From assembly GCA_019054805.1 (NCBI GenBank), contig JAHQIY010000005.1, positions 1,161,501 to 1,225,500 of the forward strand: a DNA stretch of 64,000 nucleotides, read 5' to 3'. Shown piece after piece: positions 32,274 to 44,368 of this stretch; the first letter of the stretch is position 1; each line of letters opens with the position of its first letter. This DNA is from Brachionus manjavacas (taxonomy: Eukaryota; Rotifera; Eurotatoria; Ploima; Brachionidae). The translations under genes were made by a program, and so were the position numbers. The notes beneath the pieces are model-generated. The model was not told the DNA's origin. It saw nothing but the letters and a program-made list of their open reading frames with translations, and made no database searches.

Positions 32274-33570
32274 ATGTCAGCTATAGTCGACGAACCGAGC
32301 CGAATTTCGCCACTGACTCAAAACGGCGATTTGCATAGTCTGAACCATGCGGCCAATGGAGACACCATTGAAGAGCTCACCAAAGAAGTTGAAGTGTTGA
32401 AAAAAAAGCTCGAAGAAGAAAGAGCAAAATTTAATGATGTTGCACGTAATTTGGTTAATTAATCTATTTTTGGACCTTTTAAAAATAAATAAATTTTTTT
32501 TAAGTTAATGTTGTTGCTCAAAAGCTGGATCCAATTACAAGCTTTCAGCTTAAGAGTCGTCGAAGTCTTAAAGGACACCAGAGCAAGGTGTTGGCCTTAG
32601 ATTGGTCATGTGACAAGCGTCATATAGCTAGCAGCTCTCAAGATGGAAAACTGGTCATTTGGGACGCGTTTAGCACCAATAAAGAGCATGTGGTGACCAT
32701 GCCGACCACTTGGGTAATGACTTGTGCTTATGCGCCTACTGGAAGTTGTGTCACTTGCGGTGGTTTGGATAACAAAATAACCCTGTACAAACTAAGCACT
32801 GACGAGGACATAAGTAGGCAAAAACGAGTCATAGCCAGTCATACAAACTATATATCATGCAACCAATTTGTATTTTCGGACCAGCAGTTATTAACCGGAA
32901 GTGGTGATAGTACTCTAAAATTGTGGGACGTTGAGACTGGTCAGTTGATGCAGACTTTTCAAGGCCATCAAGCTGACGTCATGTGCTTGGACATATCGCC
33001 TTCTGAGGCTGGCAATATTTTTCTATCTGGAGTAATTTAATTTTTTAATTAATAAACTTAAAAAAATTTAATTAAAATACAAAAATTTTATTTTTAAGAG
33101 TGCAGACCATGTCGCTTTGGTATGGGACATCAGGTCGGGCCAATATGTACAAATTTTTGATGGACATGAGTCAGATGTTAATAGTGTAAAGTTTCATCCA
33201 TCCGGTGACGCTTTTGCCTCAGGATCAGACGATGCCACTTGTCGATTGTTCGATCTGAGAGCAGATCGCCAAGTAGGCATTTACAAAAAAGATAGCATTT
33301 TGTTCGCGTGTAACTCGGTCGACCTGTCTCTTAGTGGAAGACTTTTGTTCGCTGGTTATAATGATTATTGCATTAATGTTTGGGATACTCTGAAAAGTGT
33401 GCGAGTCTCAATTCTTTATGCCCACGAAAATAGAGTTACGTCTGTGCAAGTGTCACCAGATGGTGCTGCTCTGGCTAGTGCCAGTTGGGACTCTACTATT
33501 AAGGTAATAACGCAAATCTTCAATATATAAATTCTTAATTTTTTCAACTATTTTAAAGGTATGGGCGTAA
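32274..33570 (+). CDS. gnb5: Guanine nucleotide-binding protein subunit beta-5
   Basis: Four exons: 32274-32445, 32505-33031, 33099-33503, 33559-33570. The total is 1116 nt and 371 residues. An N-terminal coiled coil ([20 protein letters not shown]) precedes seven WD40 blades with repeated WD ends ([41 protein letters not shown]). [20 protein letters not shown] and [11 protein letters not shown] are closer to Gbeta5 than to Gbeta1-4. Gbeta5 pairs with the GGL domain of R7 RGS proteins rather than a classical gamma subunit and regulates neuronal Gi/o signalling. The last exon encodes only VWA and the stop, a split seen by the GTAATA donor at 33504 and a clean AAAG acceptor. The model is complete with consistent phases. 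Confidence 0.94.
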
Positions 33571-34805
33571 ATGTGCAAATTTAGCTTTTAGTTTTTAAAT
33601 TCAAATTAAACTTCTAGTCCCAATTAAATTTATAATTTTTTCGTGTTGTAAATAAAGTATTTATACCAAGGTTTCTATTTAAAAAAAAAAAGAATTTTAA
33701 GGAATGCATTAGATGTCAAGTTCATTTTACCTGAAGCTACATATTAATTAGCATTTGGTTGCTTTCCAGCTTTAACGGTGAAAGAACAGGCAAAAACATA
33801 AGTTTTCCTTTCGAGTCGATGCGAAAAAGAGACATGTTCTTGTACTGGTTCGGGTTATTGCCAGTACACTTATTTTTATCCGAAATGCATGTATTTACAC
33901 CTATCTTTGTAAACACTGATTTTTTTTAAACGATAAATACCAAAAGGGTCCAAAATATCCCTTTAAAAATATGTTTTTTTGATAACATCAAGAACCTAAT
34001 TATTCAAAATATGCTAAAAAATATACTGAATATAAAAATAAATGTCTCTTTTAATTTTCATTTTAATTTAAAAAAAAAAAATATTTATATTTTTAAGTTA
34101 ATATTTAAAATTATTCATAAAATAAATTCGACTAAAATATAGGCAAAAATTTTTTTTTTGAATTTGTGTTTTCCATTAAAACGGAAACAAATTGAACATT
34201 ATAAATTCTTGACCACATGACTTTGGGAGAAACATTTCTTGCATAAAAGATGCCAATAAAAACTATTATATCTCTTTTTGTAAATGAAAGTTTAGTACTT
34301 TTCTACTGCTTTCTGGTGACAATTGGTACAATTCAATATAAATTTATCACCGACAAGTCAAAAATCATGAAAAATTCTGACAGTTTGGTCTCATTTATTA
34401 ATGTGTTGTTCTAACTTTCTCATCTAAAATTATCGTTTTCCTAAGAGTTGCCATCTATTCGTTCTCTGTCAATCCTATATCGTTCTTTATTTCAAATTTT
34501 TGTCAATGTAAGCTGCTTATTCTTCTTCAGGTTATTCATTACCTGAGTATTCATCTGATTCATATTCGGTATTAGATTGATTTGGTCTTTCCATTTCTCT
34601 TCAAAATCATTTTCAAAGTTCTTATTATCCTCATTATCATTGTAATTGTCATCAGTGACTTCCTGTTGGGTATCATCCGCATTTCTAAGAAGTTCAAAAG
34701 CTTGTAAAGTAGCTTTCATCGAGACTTAGTTAAAAAAGTTATTATTTATTATATGAATTATTGAAATGTAATAGAGTTTGGAATTAAAAGGATAATTAGC
34801 CATGT
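33571..34805. other. Gene-poor stretch after Gbeta5
   Basis: AT-rich, with the Gbeta5 3' UTR at the start. At 34492-34719 (-) an acidic frame (MKATLQAFELLRNADDTQQE ... LKKNKQLTLTKI) vaguely resembles the tail of pogo/Tigger transposases (a helix, acidic linker, then K-Q-x-T-I/L-T end). The evidence is weak. Nothing else recognised. Confidence 0.3.
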
Positions 34806-34939
34806 CTTTATTTTACCAAAAAAAATATAATATTTTTGGAGGGTCCAAAAAACCTCTCTTCAAATACTTTTTTTTTGCATGATAAAAATATTTTGTAATC
34901 AAAATTTATTAATTATTACATCTTTTTGATTTTAACTTT
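34806..34939 (+). repeat. Direct repeat, copy A
   Basis: About 85 bp from TTTTTTTTGCATGATAAAAA onwards, plus the CCTCTCTT lead-in, are almost identical to 36763-36848. The preceding TTTATTTTACCAAAAAA also matches. The copies lie about 1.9 kb apart in the same orientation. The interval holds no recognised gene. Confidence 0.6.
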
Positions 34940-36733
34940 GATGGAAAAAAAAATCGTCCTAAAAGATTAAATTTATTGAGCAATTAGCAAAATAAGGACC
35001 AAAAAGTGTTCAACAAAAAATTATTTTCTAGATTTTAGCTATAAATATTACAAAATTGATTGTTAAAAATGTTAAAATGGTAATGAAATAAATTCAAAAT
35101 CTTAATCTTAATAAATTCAAATTCAATTTTTTTTTTAATTCTGTTTAATTTTCATCAATCAAAATTATTAAAAATATTAAATTTGAAAAACTTTTTTTTT
35201 AATTTATCAAAATTTAATTTGAAGTTTGATATCAAGATCAAAATATCAAAATAAAATAGTTTTTTTCTTAAGCAATTACTTGACATGTTTATTTATTTTC
35301 AAGTTTATTTTCATATTTAAAAGTTTGAAATATCTCTTTTTATTGAACTCTAATAGTTTTTAATTTTTTGATTGATTTTAATAAAAAATTTTAGACACAA
35401 AACATTTAATGTTTTAAAATTTATAATTTGTTTAAGTTGTTAAATAAAATAATTTTATTCTGAATGAATCAAAATGAAAGTTTTGAATTTGAATTTCTGA
35501 ATTAACTTAACCAGAATTATTTGAATAATTGATTGTTTTTGTTTAATAAATTAGAATTCAATCATTTTGATGTTAATTTGATAATGAAACATTATTTAGA
35601 ATTTTTTTAAATAAACAAAATCATTAGATTAATTAAGTTTTAAAATTTAAATCATCGTTTTGATCTTAAATTTTTTATCTGAAACTTCAATTTCCCTTCA
35701 ATAAATGTTTCTCGACGCTTTTTCATTAATCGCTCATCACAAACAGACCACAAATGCTGAAAAATCTTTCAATGACAGCACTTGATGCTGGTATTGGAAA
35801 AACTTTGATTGTAGCTTTTGTCGAATTCGAAAATCTAAAGATATGTTGACTCCAAAAAGCTTGTGTTTAATTTTGTCTATTAATTTCATTTGTAAAATTA
35901 TAAAAAAAGAACTTTCATCTCCTATTTCAAGAAATTTTGTGGTTCGGGATACATCTGTATAAGTTTGATATGACTTTGTTTTCACTAAATTTCAGAGCTA
36001 CATCTCCAAAGTCACAGTTTTGACGTATTCAACTAAGGTGTCTTTAAATAAACTTTGGAGCCTTGTTCGAATTCTAACCAATTTTTTAATAATATTTTTT
36101 AACCCTTCAATAAATTTCCTTTTCTTTCATTTATAAGCTAAAGAATTCCAAATAAGATAATAATTAATCTGGCATAAAGTCAGCAAATGTGCAGTCTGTT
36201 TTTTGGTTCAAAATTAAAAAGTATACAAGAATGCAAAATTCCTAGACAAGAAAAAATTGTTTATTCATAAGGATTATAAATCGATTCAAGCACTAAATAA
36301 GAAGACGACAACCTTGTTTAAATGATTCAACTTACACAATCTAAAAAATAAATTTTAAGTTATTAAATTATTTTACGGTTTACTGAAATGTTTATCCTAA
36401 AAATCAAAACCTCTTTAAAATAGTATTAAATTGATGAAAAAAAAATGAAAACATTGAAAAAAATTTCAATAAAAGTCAAAAATTGAATCTATTTAAAAAT
36501 TTATTTTATAAAAAATGCCGGGTCCACATTTTTTGCATACTTTAAAGTTTTATTAAAATACTTAATAATCTTTTTAGCATACATAGAATATTTAAAAAAA
36601 ATATATTTGCGAAATAATATTGTATCAAAAACATTAGTTTTTTTACAAACAAGCTACCATTTTTTAGAATAGAAAATTTTTAAAATTAAAATCAACCTTT
36701 AAAAATTGAACATATCATTTTATTGATTGTTTC

Positions 36734-36848
36734 TTTTTATTTTACCAAAAAACAAAAAACCTCTCTTACGTATACTTTTTTTTTGCATGATAAAAATATT
36801 TTGTAATCAAAATTTATTAATTATTACATCTTTTTGATTTTAAACTTT
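36734..36848 (+). repeat. Direct repeat, copy B
   Basis: Second copy of the sequence at 34806-34939, differing mainly by a missing ~18-bp segment near the start and a few substitutions. The high identity in AT-rich DNA suggests recent duplication or two insertions of one short family. The interval 34940-36733 holds a weak minus-strand frame at 35737-35985 without an ATG, which I do not count as a gene. Confidence 0.6.
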
Positions 36849-36989
36849 TTGTTGCATTTAATTTAGATGGATCGTAGATCTAAAAATACTAACGCGTATA
36901 ATAAACTGCAATAACAAAAATGATTAAAAAAAATAACTAAAATACTGAAGTTAGAATCAATTTTATTGAATATAATCTATAATAAAAAT

Positions 36990-37720
36990 TAAAAGTGACC
37001 TAGTCACTTGGGCACTGCGGGTACTATGATCTCATGATTGCCAAAAAATTTCATACAAATCTTTTCTTTATTTTTTTTGATTATGCCAAAAATAGTTTGT
37101 CTAACTTTTGGTTTAGACAGTGTACCATCCTGTATGTCCTGTGCAAGATTATTTGTTTTAAGCTCATTTCTAATTTAGTTGTTTGTTCTGATGGCTTTAG
37201 ACATGTATCTATTAGTCAGAAAGCAAGATCTTTTAACCACAGGGTCGATTTCAGCTAGACTGTATAGTGAAGCTGCATTAATTCTTTAAATGTAGTCATT
37301 TTTGTTCTATTGGAAGCTCCTCAGTTTTTACCACCTATTTATTTGATTAAGTTGAGCCGACGAGTTGTTCTTTCTATCATAATTATATTGGTTTAGCCTT
37401 AGTCAGGGATCAAGTGTTACGCTTAGAAATTTCGGGTTTTTTTCTTGAATAATTTTCTTCCCACCATAATTTAAATTAAGCTCATGGCTGGTTTAATTTA
37501 GCGGAGATGTATTTTGAGTTTGAAGAACAGTGCCAGATGGTCGCTAAGCAGTCCTGCTATATCATTAAAATATATATGTTAAATAAGGTTGGACCTAAAA
37601 CACTCTCTTGAGGGACTCCAGTATAAATTTGTCTCTTGGTCGAATTCATGTCAGCTATCTTGACCTCAAAGCTTCTACTATCTAAGATGTTCTCTATCCA
37701 CTTACCGAGATAGTCCGGAG
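36990..37720 (-). mobile_element. LINE reverse transcriptase relic
   Basis: Minus-strand reading gives YLGKWIENILDSRSFEVKIA, TGVPQESVLGPTLFNIYI, then NDIAGLL in the next frame. Further on it reads YGGKKIIQEKNPKFLSVTLD and TERTTRRLNLIK, the usual LINE order of RT palm and thumb. Stops and shifts interrupt it, and the YxDD segment is not readable. A different LINE tail interrupts its 5' side at 37720. Confidence 0.65.
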
Positions 37721-37850
37721 TATTTATTTATTAAATGTGAGCAAAAGTTAAATAAGACAATCGTCTATTTGGTATTTGCTACCAATTGACTTTTTAAGTT
37801 AAGGGCTCCATAATAATTTTATCATGGAACCCATTATAAATCATAACAAA
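37721..37850 (-). mobile_element. Nested LINE 3' end
   Basis: On the minus strand, sequence with TGGAGCCCTTAACTTAAAAA and GACGATTGTCTTATTTAACT ends in an (AATA)n tail abutting the older LINE at about 37720. Short 3'-end insertion, no coding content. Confidence 0.45.
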
Positions 37851-38159
37851 AAAAAACATATAATTTATAATATAAAAGCAAGAAAAATAAAAATTTAATT
37901 ATAAATCTAAATTTTTCATTAATTGATAAAAATCAAGTTTATAGAGGATACCTGGGTACCAGACTTTATCAGCCTCTTAAAAATGGGTGCAATCTTTATT
38001 GACATTGAGAAGGTCTATGATAAATCTATTTTTATTTTCGATACTCTTATTTATTTAAAACGAAACCATTTAATAATAATGGTTTCGGTAAGGGATTTCG
38101 GTATATTCTTTCGAAATATATCTTATCAAATGTTTGATTTTATGTAAATGAGAACTATC

Positions 38160-38450
38160 TAACTTAAAAGAAATCGCTATGAATTTACCGCTTGAACGAA
38201 AACGCCGTCCAGGTCGTCTAAAAATTACAGCAAATGCTCTATCGAGGAAATCTATATAATTTAGCGGAGGCAACCTAACGAAACACATAAAATATCGGAC
38301 TTAGGCGTTAGTAGTTGCGAGTGGTCAGATTTTGATTCAACTATTAATGACGAAGCACCACCACTAAAAAATCCAGCCATGAAACAAAAAAGCGGGGCCG
38401 ACCAGTCGATTCCAAAAATTAAAATTAAAAAAAATTTTTTTGTACATGAA
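38160..38450 (+). pseudogene. Transposase C-terminal tail relic
   Basis: EIAMNLPLERKRRPGRLKIT followed by ANALSRKSI resembles the basic 'KRkrGRPk.T.kALvR' tails of SWIM-type transposases and their host relatives. A second frame continues SDLGVSSCEWSDFDSTIND and ends HETIKI. Two frames and a stop show decay. The tract is less AT-rich than its surroundings. Confidence 0.35.
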
Positions 38451-39996
38451 ACAATAAAAATATAATAATTCTTTTATTTTTGTTATATTATTTATAAAGT
38501 TTAAATAAAGTATTTTTTTTTAAATAATATTGACTCGTTCCGACACCATAGAGTTGACTTTTCCGATTTACATTATTTAGCACATCATTAAATGTAATTT
38601 TGCAGATATACTTACACTTAATTTAAATTTGGGATCTAGTATTTTTAAGAAAAATTTAAGTACTCAAGTAGGATCAAAAAAGTGAATACTTTGCTAAAAA
38701 TTACGATTTTTTTATCTCATTTAATTTTAGAAAAATTTTAATACAAATTTTTAAAATTTCTTTTTTAATTTCTTTTTGAATCCCTTAATCCACATGAATA
38801 AATGCCAAAAAATTTAGACAAAAAAAAATCTCAAAGTTTATTAATCGATCATTGTTTGGCAACTTTTCAAATTTCAACCAAAATTTTCTAATCTAAATTT
38901 ATCTAATTTAAATAAAATCCATTTGAGCAATCCTAATAAAAAAAAAACAATATTTTTCGAATATCTATATCCCAATCAAGGTATTGTTGAAACATGTCTA
39001 AAATTCAAAAATAAAAAGCTTTTGTACTATATTTTTTTAGCTAGGTTCTAAACAAAACCCTCTACTATTTGTCTATAGATAGGATTTTGAAATTATTCGG
39101 CTAATATAAACAAAATAATTGCACAACCATCTCATTAAATGAAAATAAATGAGAAAAATAGTTTCAATTACAAAAAATGACTCTTATAACTAAACGGGTA
39201 TTCAAAACTTAATAGAGTAAGATAGCAAAAATGATAAAATAAATAGACTCCGACGTAATCCGTAAGTTTTTTTCTATTTGCTTTCAATTTTCCAAATTCT
39301 GGCCTCATCGAATGACTAGACTAAGTGAAATAGCTAAGTCCGAGTTGATATTTTTAGCTAGCTGACTAAGGTTGCAGTTTAATATGTTCATGCTAATTGC
39401 TACTAAATAATAAAAATATCTCAAACGTCGATTAAGTGATTAACTTATCTAAATCCAAATAGACTTACCCAAATTGTAAATCAAATACTCTTTTTCCCTC
39501 CTCGCATCCTTTCGGCTCTCTAGTTTGTTTAAGCTTATTTATTTTATTTGATTCGTTTCATTTGAAATAGTTGTGAGTCAAACAATTGTCAATAGTCAAG
39601 TAGCTCGATGTCAGTCGATTAGTTTTCTGGTAGAAAGTTGACCAGAATCAATTGTGAATTTTTCAAATAATTTTTTTTTTTAATTCTCATTTTTCTTTTA
39701 AATTTTGATTAAAATTAAAAAAAAAAGTTAGCAAAATTTTTAATAAAACATCAAGACATGACCGAGAAGATTTTAGATCGATTTCTTGGTCTAAAGTTTA
39801 GATTAATTACAGTAAAGAGGGGCTTAGAAATACTTGGTTTACTTTACAAAATTGCTTTTCTCAATTTATTGACCTAAAACCAAATTTATTCTAGATCAAG
39901 CACCTTATGTATATATAAATTTGACCAAATCGAACTATAGTGGACTTGTATAATGATTTTATGGAAGGAGTTAGACCTAATAAATTCGATTCTAAA
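38451..39996. other. Gene-free stretch upstream of the lectin gene
   Basis: AT-rich, no repeats with clear ends and no open coding sequence. The final few hundred bases should hold the promoter and 5' UTR of the lectin gene; no TATA box could be singled out. Confidence 0.4.
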
Positions 39997-42394
39997 ATGT
40001 ATTTGTTGCTAATTTTTGCATTCTTGTCAACATTAGAGGCCCGTACCATCGGCTCTAAGATGCCCTCTGCCTCAACCAAATCGTTTAGACAAAATAACAC
40101 AACAATTTTTATAAAAACCAGACAAACATCCGATTCTTCCGAATCGATTAAAGACATTACCTTAGAGAATGGTTGGAGTAGCCACTATCAGGTGATCACA
40201 ATTTGTAATACACTGCCAAGTATTCTCAAGTGCCAGAATAGGCAGCACTATTTGATACTGCATCGAGTAAGCTACGGGTTAAGTGATAGTTTCACCAAAG
40301 ATGATTGTGTTACCAAGTCAAATTGTATGGATAGTGAAAAAATTGATGAGTTCAACTGCACTGGTTCTAATATTTGTGTTTTTTATCCCAAAGAGCGCGT
40401 CCTCAACAACTGTCAGTTAGTAAAATCTAACTTAACTCAACTAGAGATCGCCTGTGTTAATTTATCTAATTTAAAAAAGTATCTTTTAAATAGACAACAC
40501 GGCTTTCAGGAACAAAATGTTTATTCGGACCAAACTGTGTCTACACTTTTACCAGAATTAGTTAATTTCACCACAAATACTTATAAAACATTTAATGAAG
40601 CCAAATTTAATCGATCGACCATCAAGCCATTTAACAAAATTTTTACCTTTGCCACACCAATTACTTTCTTAACAACAAACTCAAGTAAGTTAAATTTATT
40701 AATGCTTTAATGTACCAGAAATTTATATTTTACTTCTTTTTTTTTAAATACAAATTTGACGAATTTCTAATGAAATTAAAAATAAAAGACATTTTTTTTT
40801 TAATTTATCAACTAAAAAGTATGATTGATTGTATGTAAAATAAATTTACCAAAATTAATGAGGCATTGCCTTCTGGAAACATATTATGTGACCAGTAACT
40901 TTTTTTCCGGTAAAATAGCTGACCAGATGATAAAAAAGAAAAATTATATTTTTTATTTAATACAGACTTGTTTTAAGTCACAAGTCTTAAGTCAAGTCAA
41001 GTCAATGACTTAAATTTTTTTTTTTAGTGAAGTTTAGTCAAGTCAACTAATTTTCTAATTTTTAAACTAAAAAATAAATATGATTTTTTATTTTAATCCA
41101 AAAAAAGTTTAGTTTTAAAATCAGAAAATTAGTTGACTCGACTAAACTTCACTAAAAAAATGAAAAAAATTTTTAAGACATTGGCTTTGACTTAATAAAA
41201 AAATATTTAAGTCATGACTTAGACTTAAAACTGTGACTTAAAAACAAGTCTGATTTAATATTATTTATTATTTTTAAAAAAAATTCAAAATAAATTACTA
41301 TTATACTATTTTAGTGTTTTTCATGAATCGATTTCAAAATGGGAAACTATTTACTTCAAAATGAGCTTTTTGTGATGCTACACGAACCTTTAAAGACTTT
41401 TATGTGAATCTGGAAAGACAATATTTTAATTTAAGGGATCAAATTTAACTTGTTATGAGGCCCATAATTTGGTGACAAGAAAAAAAATAATGGTCACAAA
41501 GTCAACATAAAACAAGGAGTTACTTAACAGACAACGCAGACAAAAACGATATATTACCATTTTAAAAGAATATTTAAAATTTATAAAAATTAAAATTAGA
41601 ATAATTGAAAACCTCAAAATTATAAAAATTCTATTTTTATGAGACAGTGTATCCTCGATTTTTTTAAAGGTCTGTAAAAAATGAAAAACGTTAACAAAAT
41701 CGAGTATTCACTCTAAAAAAATGAAGATAAAAATTAAAATAAGAACATAAGAGAAAAGAAATTTAGATATAAATTCTTAACAAAAGCTGCTCTTAGTCAC
41801 TGATCCAGTAGCCCTCATATCAGAGTTGTTTAAAAGTAGCAAATCTCGAGTCAAGTCCAAGTTCGAACTTTATTTTTAATGACTTGGATTTTAATTTAGG
41901 ACTTATAATTAACTCTGCATCATATATATGGTAATATAATGCTGTAGTAAGTTGAGATTAGAATAAAAATTTAATAAATACATTTTAAAAAAATAATTTG
42001 GATATCTATTAAATTAAAAAAAAATTGTTAAATTTCTTAAAACTTTTATATTTTAGATTCGAACTCTTTAGTCATATCAATTTCGATTTTTTGTATATTT
42101 TTATCAATTGTTGTCATGTCTTTAATTTATTATAAAATCAAGTAAGTATTGACCAATATTTTGCAACAAAAGCAATGCGAAAACTTAGAACATTTATTTT
42201 AAAAAATCAAAAATTTAAATCGAAAAATGGTAAAAATAAATCAGACATTTTTTATTTTTCTATTTTTTAAAATTCTTTTCAATTTTTGCATAAGATTTAA
42301 AAAAATATTTCAAATAAATTTCGTGAGAACGTATATTTCAGTATTTTACTTTTGTAATAAGTTTTCACATTGCAGCAACAAATGGGTAAATTAA
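39997..42394 (+). CDS. Membrane-anchored SUEL-type (rhamnose-binding) lectin protein
   Basis: Three exons: 39997-40684, 42057-42141, 42376-42394. The total is 792 nt and 263 residues. The ATG at 39997 opens directly into a signal peptide (MYLLLIFAFLSTLEA). In-frame starts further up would bury it. Residues about 65-154 form a SUEL/Gal-lectin domain with eight cysteines (70, 79, 104, 110, 121, 127, 139, 153) and the HRVSYGLSD segment (family: 'i..AsYGR'). A Thr/Asn-rich stalk follows. Exon 2 encodes a single membrane span (LVISISIFCIFLSIVVMSLI) and exon 3 a tiny tail, NNKWVN. The domain is shared with latrophilins and sea-urchin egg lectin, so it probably binds cell-surface carbohydrate. Alternatively GGGTAAAT at 42384 is a donor and the tail continues further. 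Confidence 0.7.
40963..41252. mobile_element. hAT-like MITE, copy 1 (intron of lectin gene)
   Basis: Inverted ends CAGACTTGTTTTAAGTCACA and (right, reversed) CAGACTTGTTTTTAAGTCAC. The interior is a long hairpin (AGTGAAGTTTAGTCAAGTCA / its reverse complement) rich in GACTTAAGTC. The 8-mer ATTTAATA flanks both sides (40955-40962, 41253-41260). CAG ends and an 8-bp duplication fit hAT. 290 bp, no coding. Confidence 0.85.
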
Positions 42395-43495
42395 TGACTT
42401 TTGCCATCAAATAAAAAAGGTAGCCTTTGTAATTACCCAAGAAAAAAGGGCTTTGAAAGAATAATAAACATTATAACAAATTTGAAAATTAATCAAATAT
42501 AAGAGTATTAAGTGAATTTAAAATTAAAAAAAAATGCACTTAAAAGAAACTAGAATTATTTGAAGAAATGTAATCTTAGTTTTTCTGTAATTCGGTACAA
42601 AAGGACAAAAGTTTTGCTTCTGTAAATACTCTGCACTGCAATCTTCATACACTTTAAGGTGTGAGAATTTTTTCCGACTTTTGCAGAAGCTTGATTTGGA
42701 TGAAAAAATTAAGTATTTTTTCAAAATTTCTATTTTTAACTTGATCAAAATAAATAAATAGTAACAAAGTCTGAAAAAACTTGTACAGTGATGCCTATGC
42801 TACACAAGTTTTCAGAATTATTCAAGACTGCTCAAAAATGATTTGATTCTTTCTTTAAGTTTGAAAATTTAAAATCAATCTAATTTATAAAATTTAATTC
42901 TCTAAGAAGAAGAATATTTCATTTTTCTACGATTCTTTTGTACCCGATTAAACTAAACCCAAACTTCAGAAATGTGCGGTGGTGAGGATTAAAAACAAAT
43001 CAGCATAAAACTTAATCACTCAAAAATTTTTCAATAAACACATAAAATTTGTTTTTTTAATTTATTAAATATGTGTTATCAATTGAATTTTTTTGTAATT
43101 TTTGAGATTTTAACTCATTTTTAAAGAAAAAATTAAAATCTACAATAAAAATAAAAAAAAATCTTTCGAAGCTTCCTAGAGTCAGTAATTAAGCAGCTTC
43201 TGTGTTGTAAAACAAAATATTCATTTAAATGAAAAAAAGAAGAAATTTTTTCTAAATTATTCAATTAATTTTTTAAATAACTTTTTGATGATTTAATTTT
43301 GATTTAAAAAAATAATGTATTTTGATCTCTTTTTATTTGTTTTTAATCCTCGGCCCGAAATGTGCAATAAATCCTTGATTGCCCTTTTAAATTTATGGCA
43401 TAAGTCATTTATTAATCAAGACCCAACTTTTTTTTTTCCCAAAAAATTCACTTAATCATTTTAAAAAATTAAAAAAACTAAAAAGGATTAAACAA
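42395..43495. other. Gene-free stretch between lectin and acidic-protein genes
   Basis: AT-rich. A weak inverted pair (GAGGATTAAAAACAAAT at about 42984 and ATTTGTTTTTAATCCTC at about 43337) suggests an eroded foldback of about 370 bp. No coding sequence supported. Confidence 0.35.
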
Positions 43496-44368
43496 ATGTT
43501 TGTCGAATCGACTCGCAAAGCCGTACCTAGAACTAGATCAGATCAAAAAGTCTCAGCATCATTTAACACAAACTCAAATTGCAGAATTTACATGTCTAGC
43601 AATTCGGCTTCATCATTCAAAAGTTTGCCAAACATTTGCACCAAGTCTGATAGTATTGGGCGCAAAATTTCGCACAATGCCAAATCGTGCTCTGAAATAG
43701 ACACAGAAAACAATTTTAAAACCACATTTAAAAACAACTATGAGAATATAAATAAAAAATTTAACAAAAAGCTAAATAGTATTCAAGACTTTTTTCAGGA
43801 ATATGTGTACAATACAAAAAATAGTAGCGAGCCGATTTCGCAATCAAACTTGAGCATATCCGAACCGAGGATAATAGTAGAGACTCTTGGAGCAACCAGA
43901 GAGGCCAAAGAAGATGAAATTTACTCCATGCCTGGAAAATTAAAGTCTAAAAAATCAGATTACTACCAAATAAATGCTAAAATTCTATCCGTACTGGCCT
44001 CAAACAACAATCAGCTAAAAAAGACCAGCATCAAAGATCTAAATGAATTTATCCAAAAAACAGCAGTTAGTTTGAAAGATAATAAGTCGTTTGTAAACGA
44101 CCAAGAATTGAAAAACCGAGAACGTGGTTCGGTAAAAAAGCTAGTCCGAGAATCAGAGAGTTCTTCTAGTGACCAAAGCGAAGAAGAATTAGCAAGTGAA
44201 CATTTGAATGAGTCTCAAGAAGAGGACGATTTTCATGATTATGTCCCATATTATCAACGTAGTTACGGTCTTAGTGGCACTTACATGCTGTATGATATAC
44301 CTGAAGAGGACGTTGACGAAGATACTCAAGATAGTCTTGAAATCGAAGCAGCTCAGAAAAACAAATAA
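43496..44368 (+). CDS. Uncharacterised acidic, Ser/Asn-rich protein
   Basis: 290-residue open frame with ATG in AACAAATG context and AATAAA-like signals after the stop. No domain recognised. The N-terminal ~80 residues are Ser/Asn-rich and basic. The middle has a Lys-rich helical stretch (NINKKFNKKLNSIQDFFQEY), then GKLKSKKSDYYQINAKILSV. The C-terminal third is strongly acidic (SESSSSDQSEEELASEHLNE, EEDVDEDTQDSLEIEAAQ) with a Tyr-rich YVPYYQRSYGLSGTYMLYD block. Predicted largely disordered and intracellular. Coding use looks genuine over the whole length. It could be a last exon of the upstream lectin gene, but the phases and start do not require it. Confidence 0.6.
   Translation: MFVESTRKAVPRTRSDQKVSASFNTNSNCRIYMSSNSASSFKSLPNICTKSDSIGRKISHNAKSCSEIDTENNFKTTFKNNYENINKKFNKKLNSIQDFFQEYVYNTKNSSEPISQSNLSISEPRIIVETLGATREAKEDEIYSMPGKLKSKKSDYYQINAKILSVLASNNNQLKKTSIKDLNEFIQKTAVSLKDNKSFVNDQELKNRERGSVKKLVRESESSSSDQSEEELASEHLNESQEEDDFHDYVPYYQRSYGLSGTYMLYDIPEEDVDEDTQDSLEIEAAQKNK

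Noticed and set aside
34492-34719. Acidic 75-codon frame like the end of a pogo/Tigger transposase
   Set aside because: The match rests on a helix and a K-Q-x-T end only, too little for a call. It is recorded in the surrounding stretch.
35737-35985. 82-codon minus-strand frame in the 35-36 kb region
   Set aside because: No ATG, no domain, and upstream continuation only by frame change. Not supportable as a gene.
43496-44368. Joining the acidic ORF to the lectin gene as its cytoplasmic tail
   Set aside because: The lectin frame reaches a natural stop in exon 3. The ORF has its own ATG, and no convincing acceptor in the right phase was seen.
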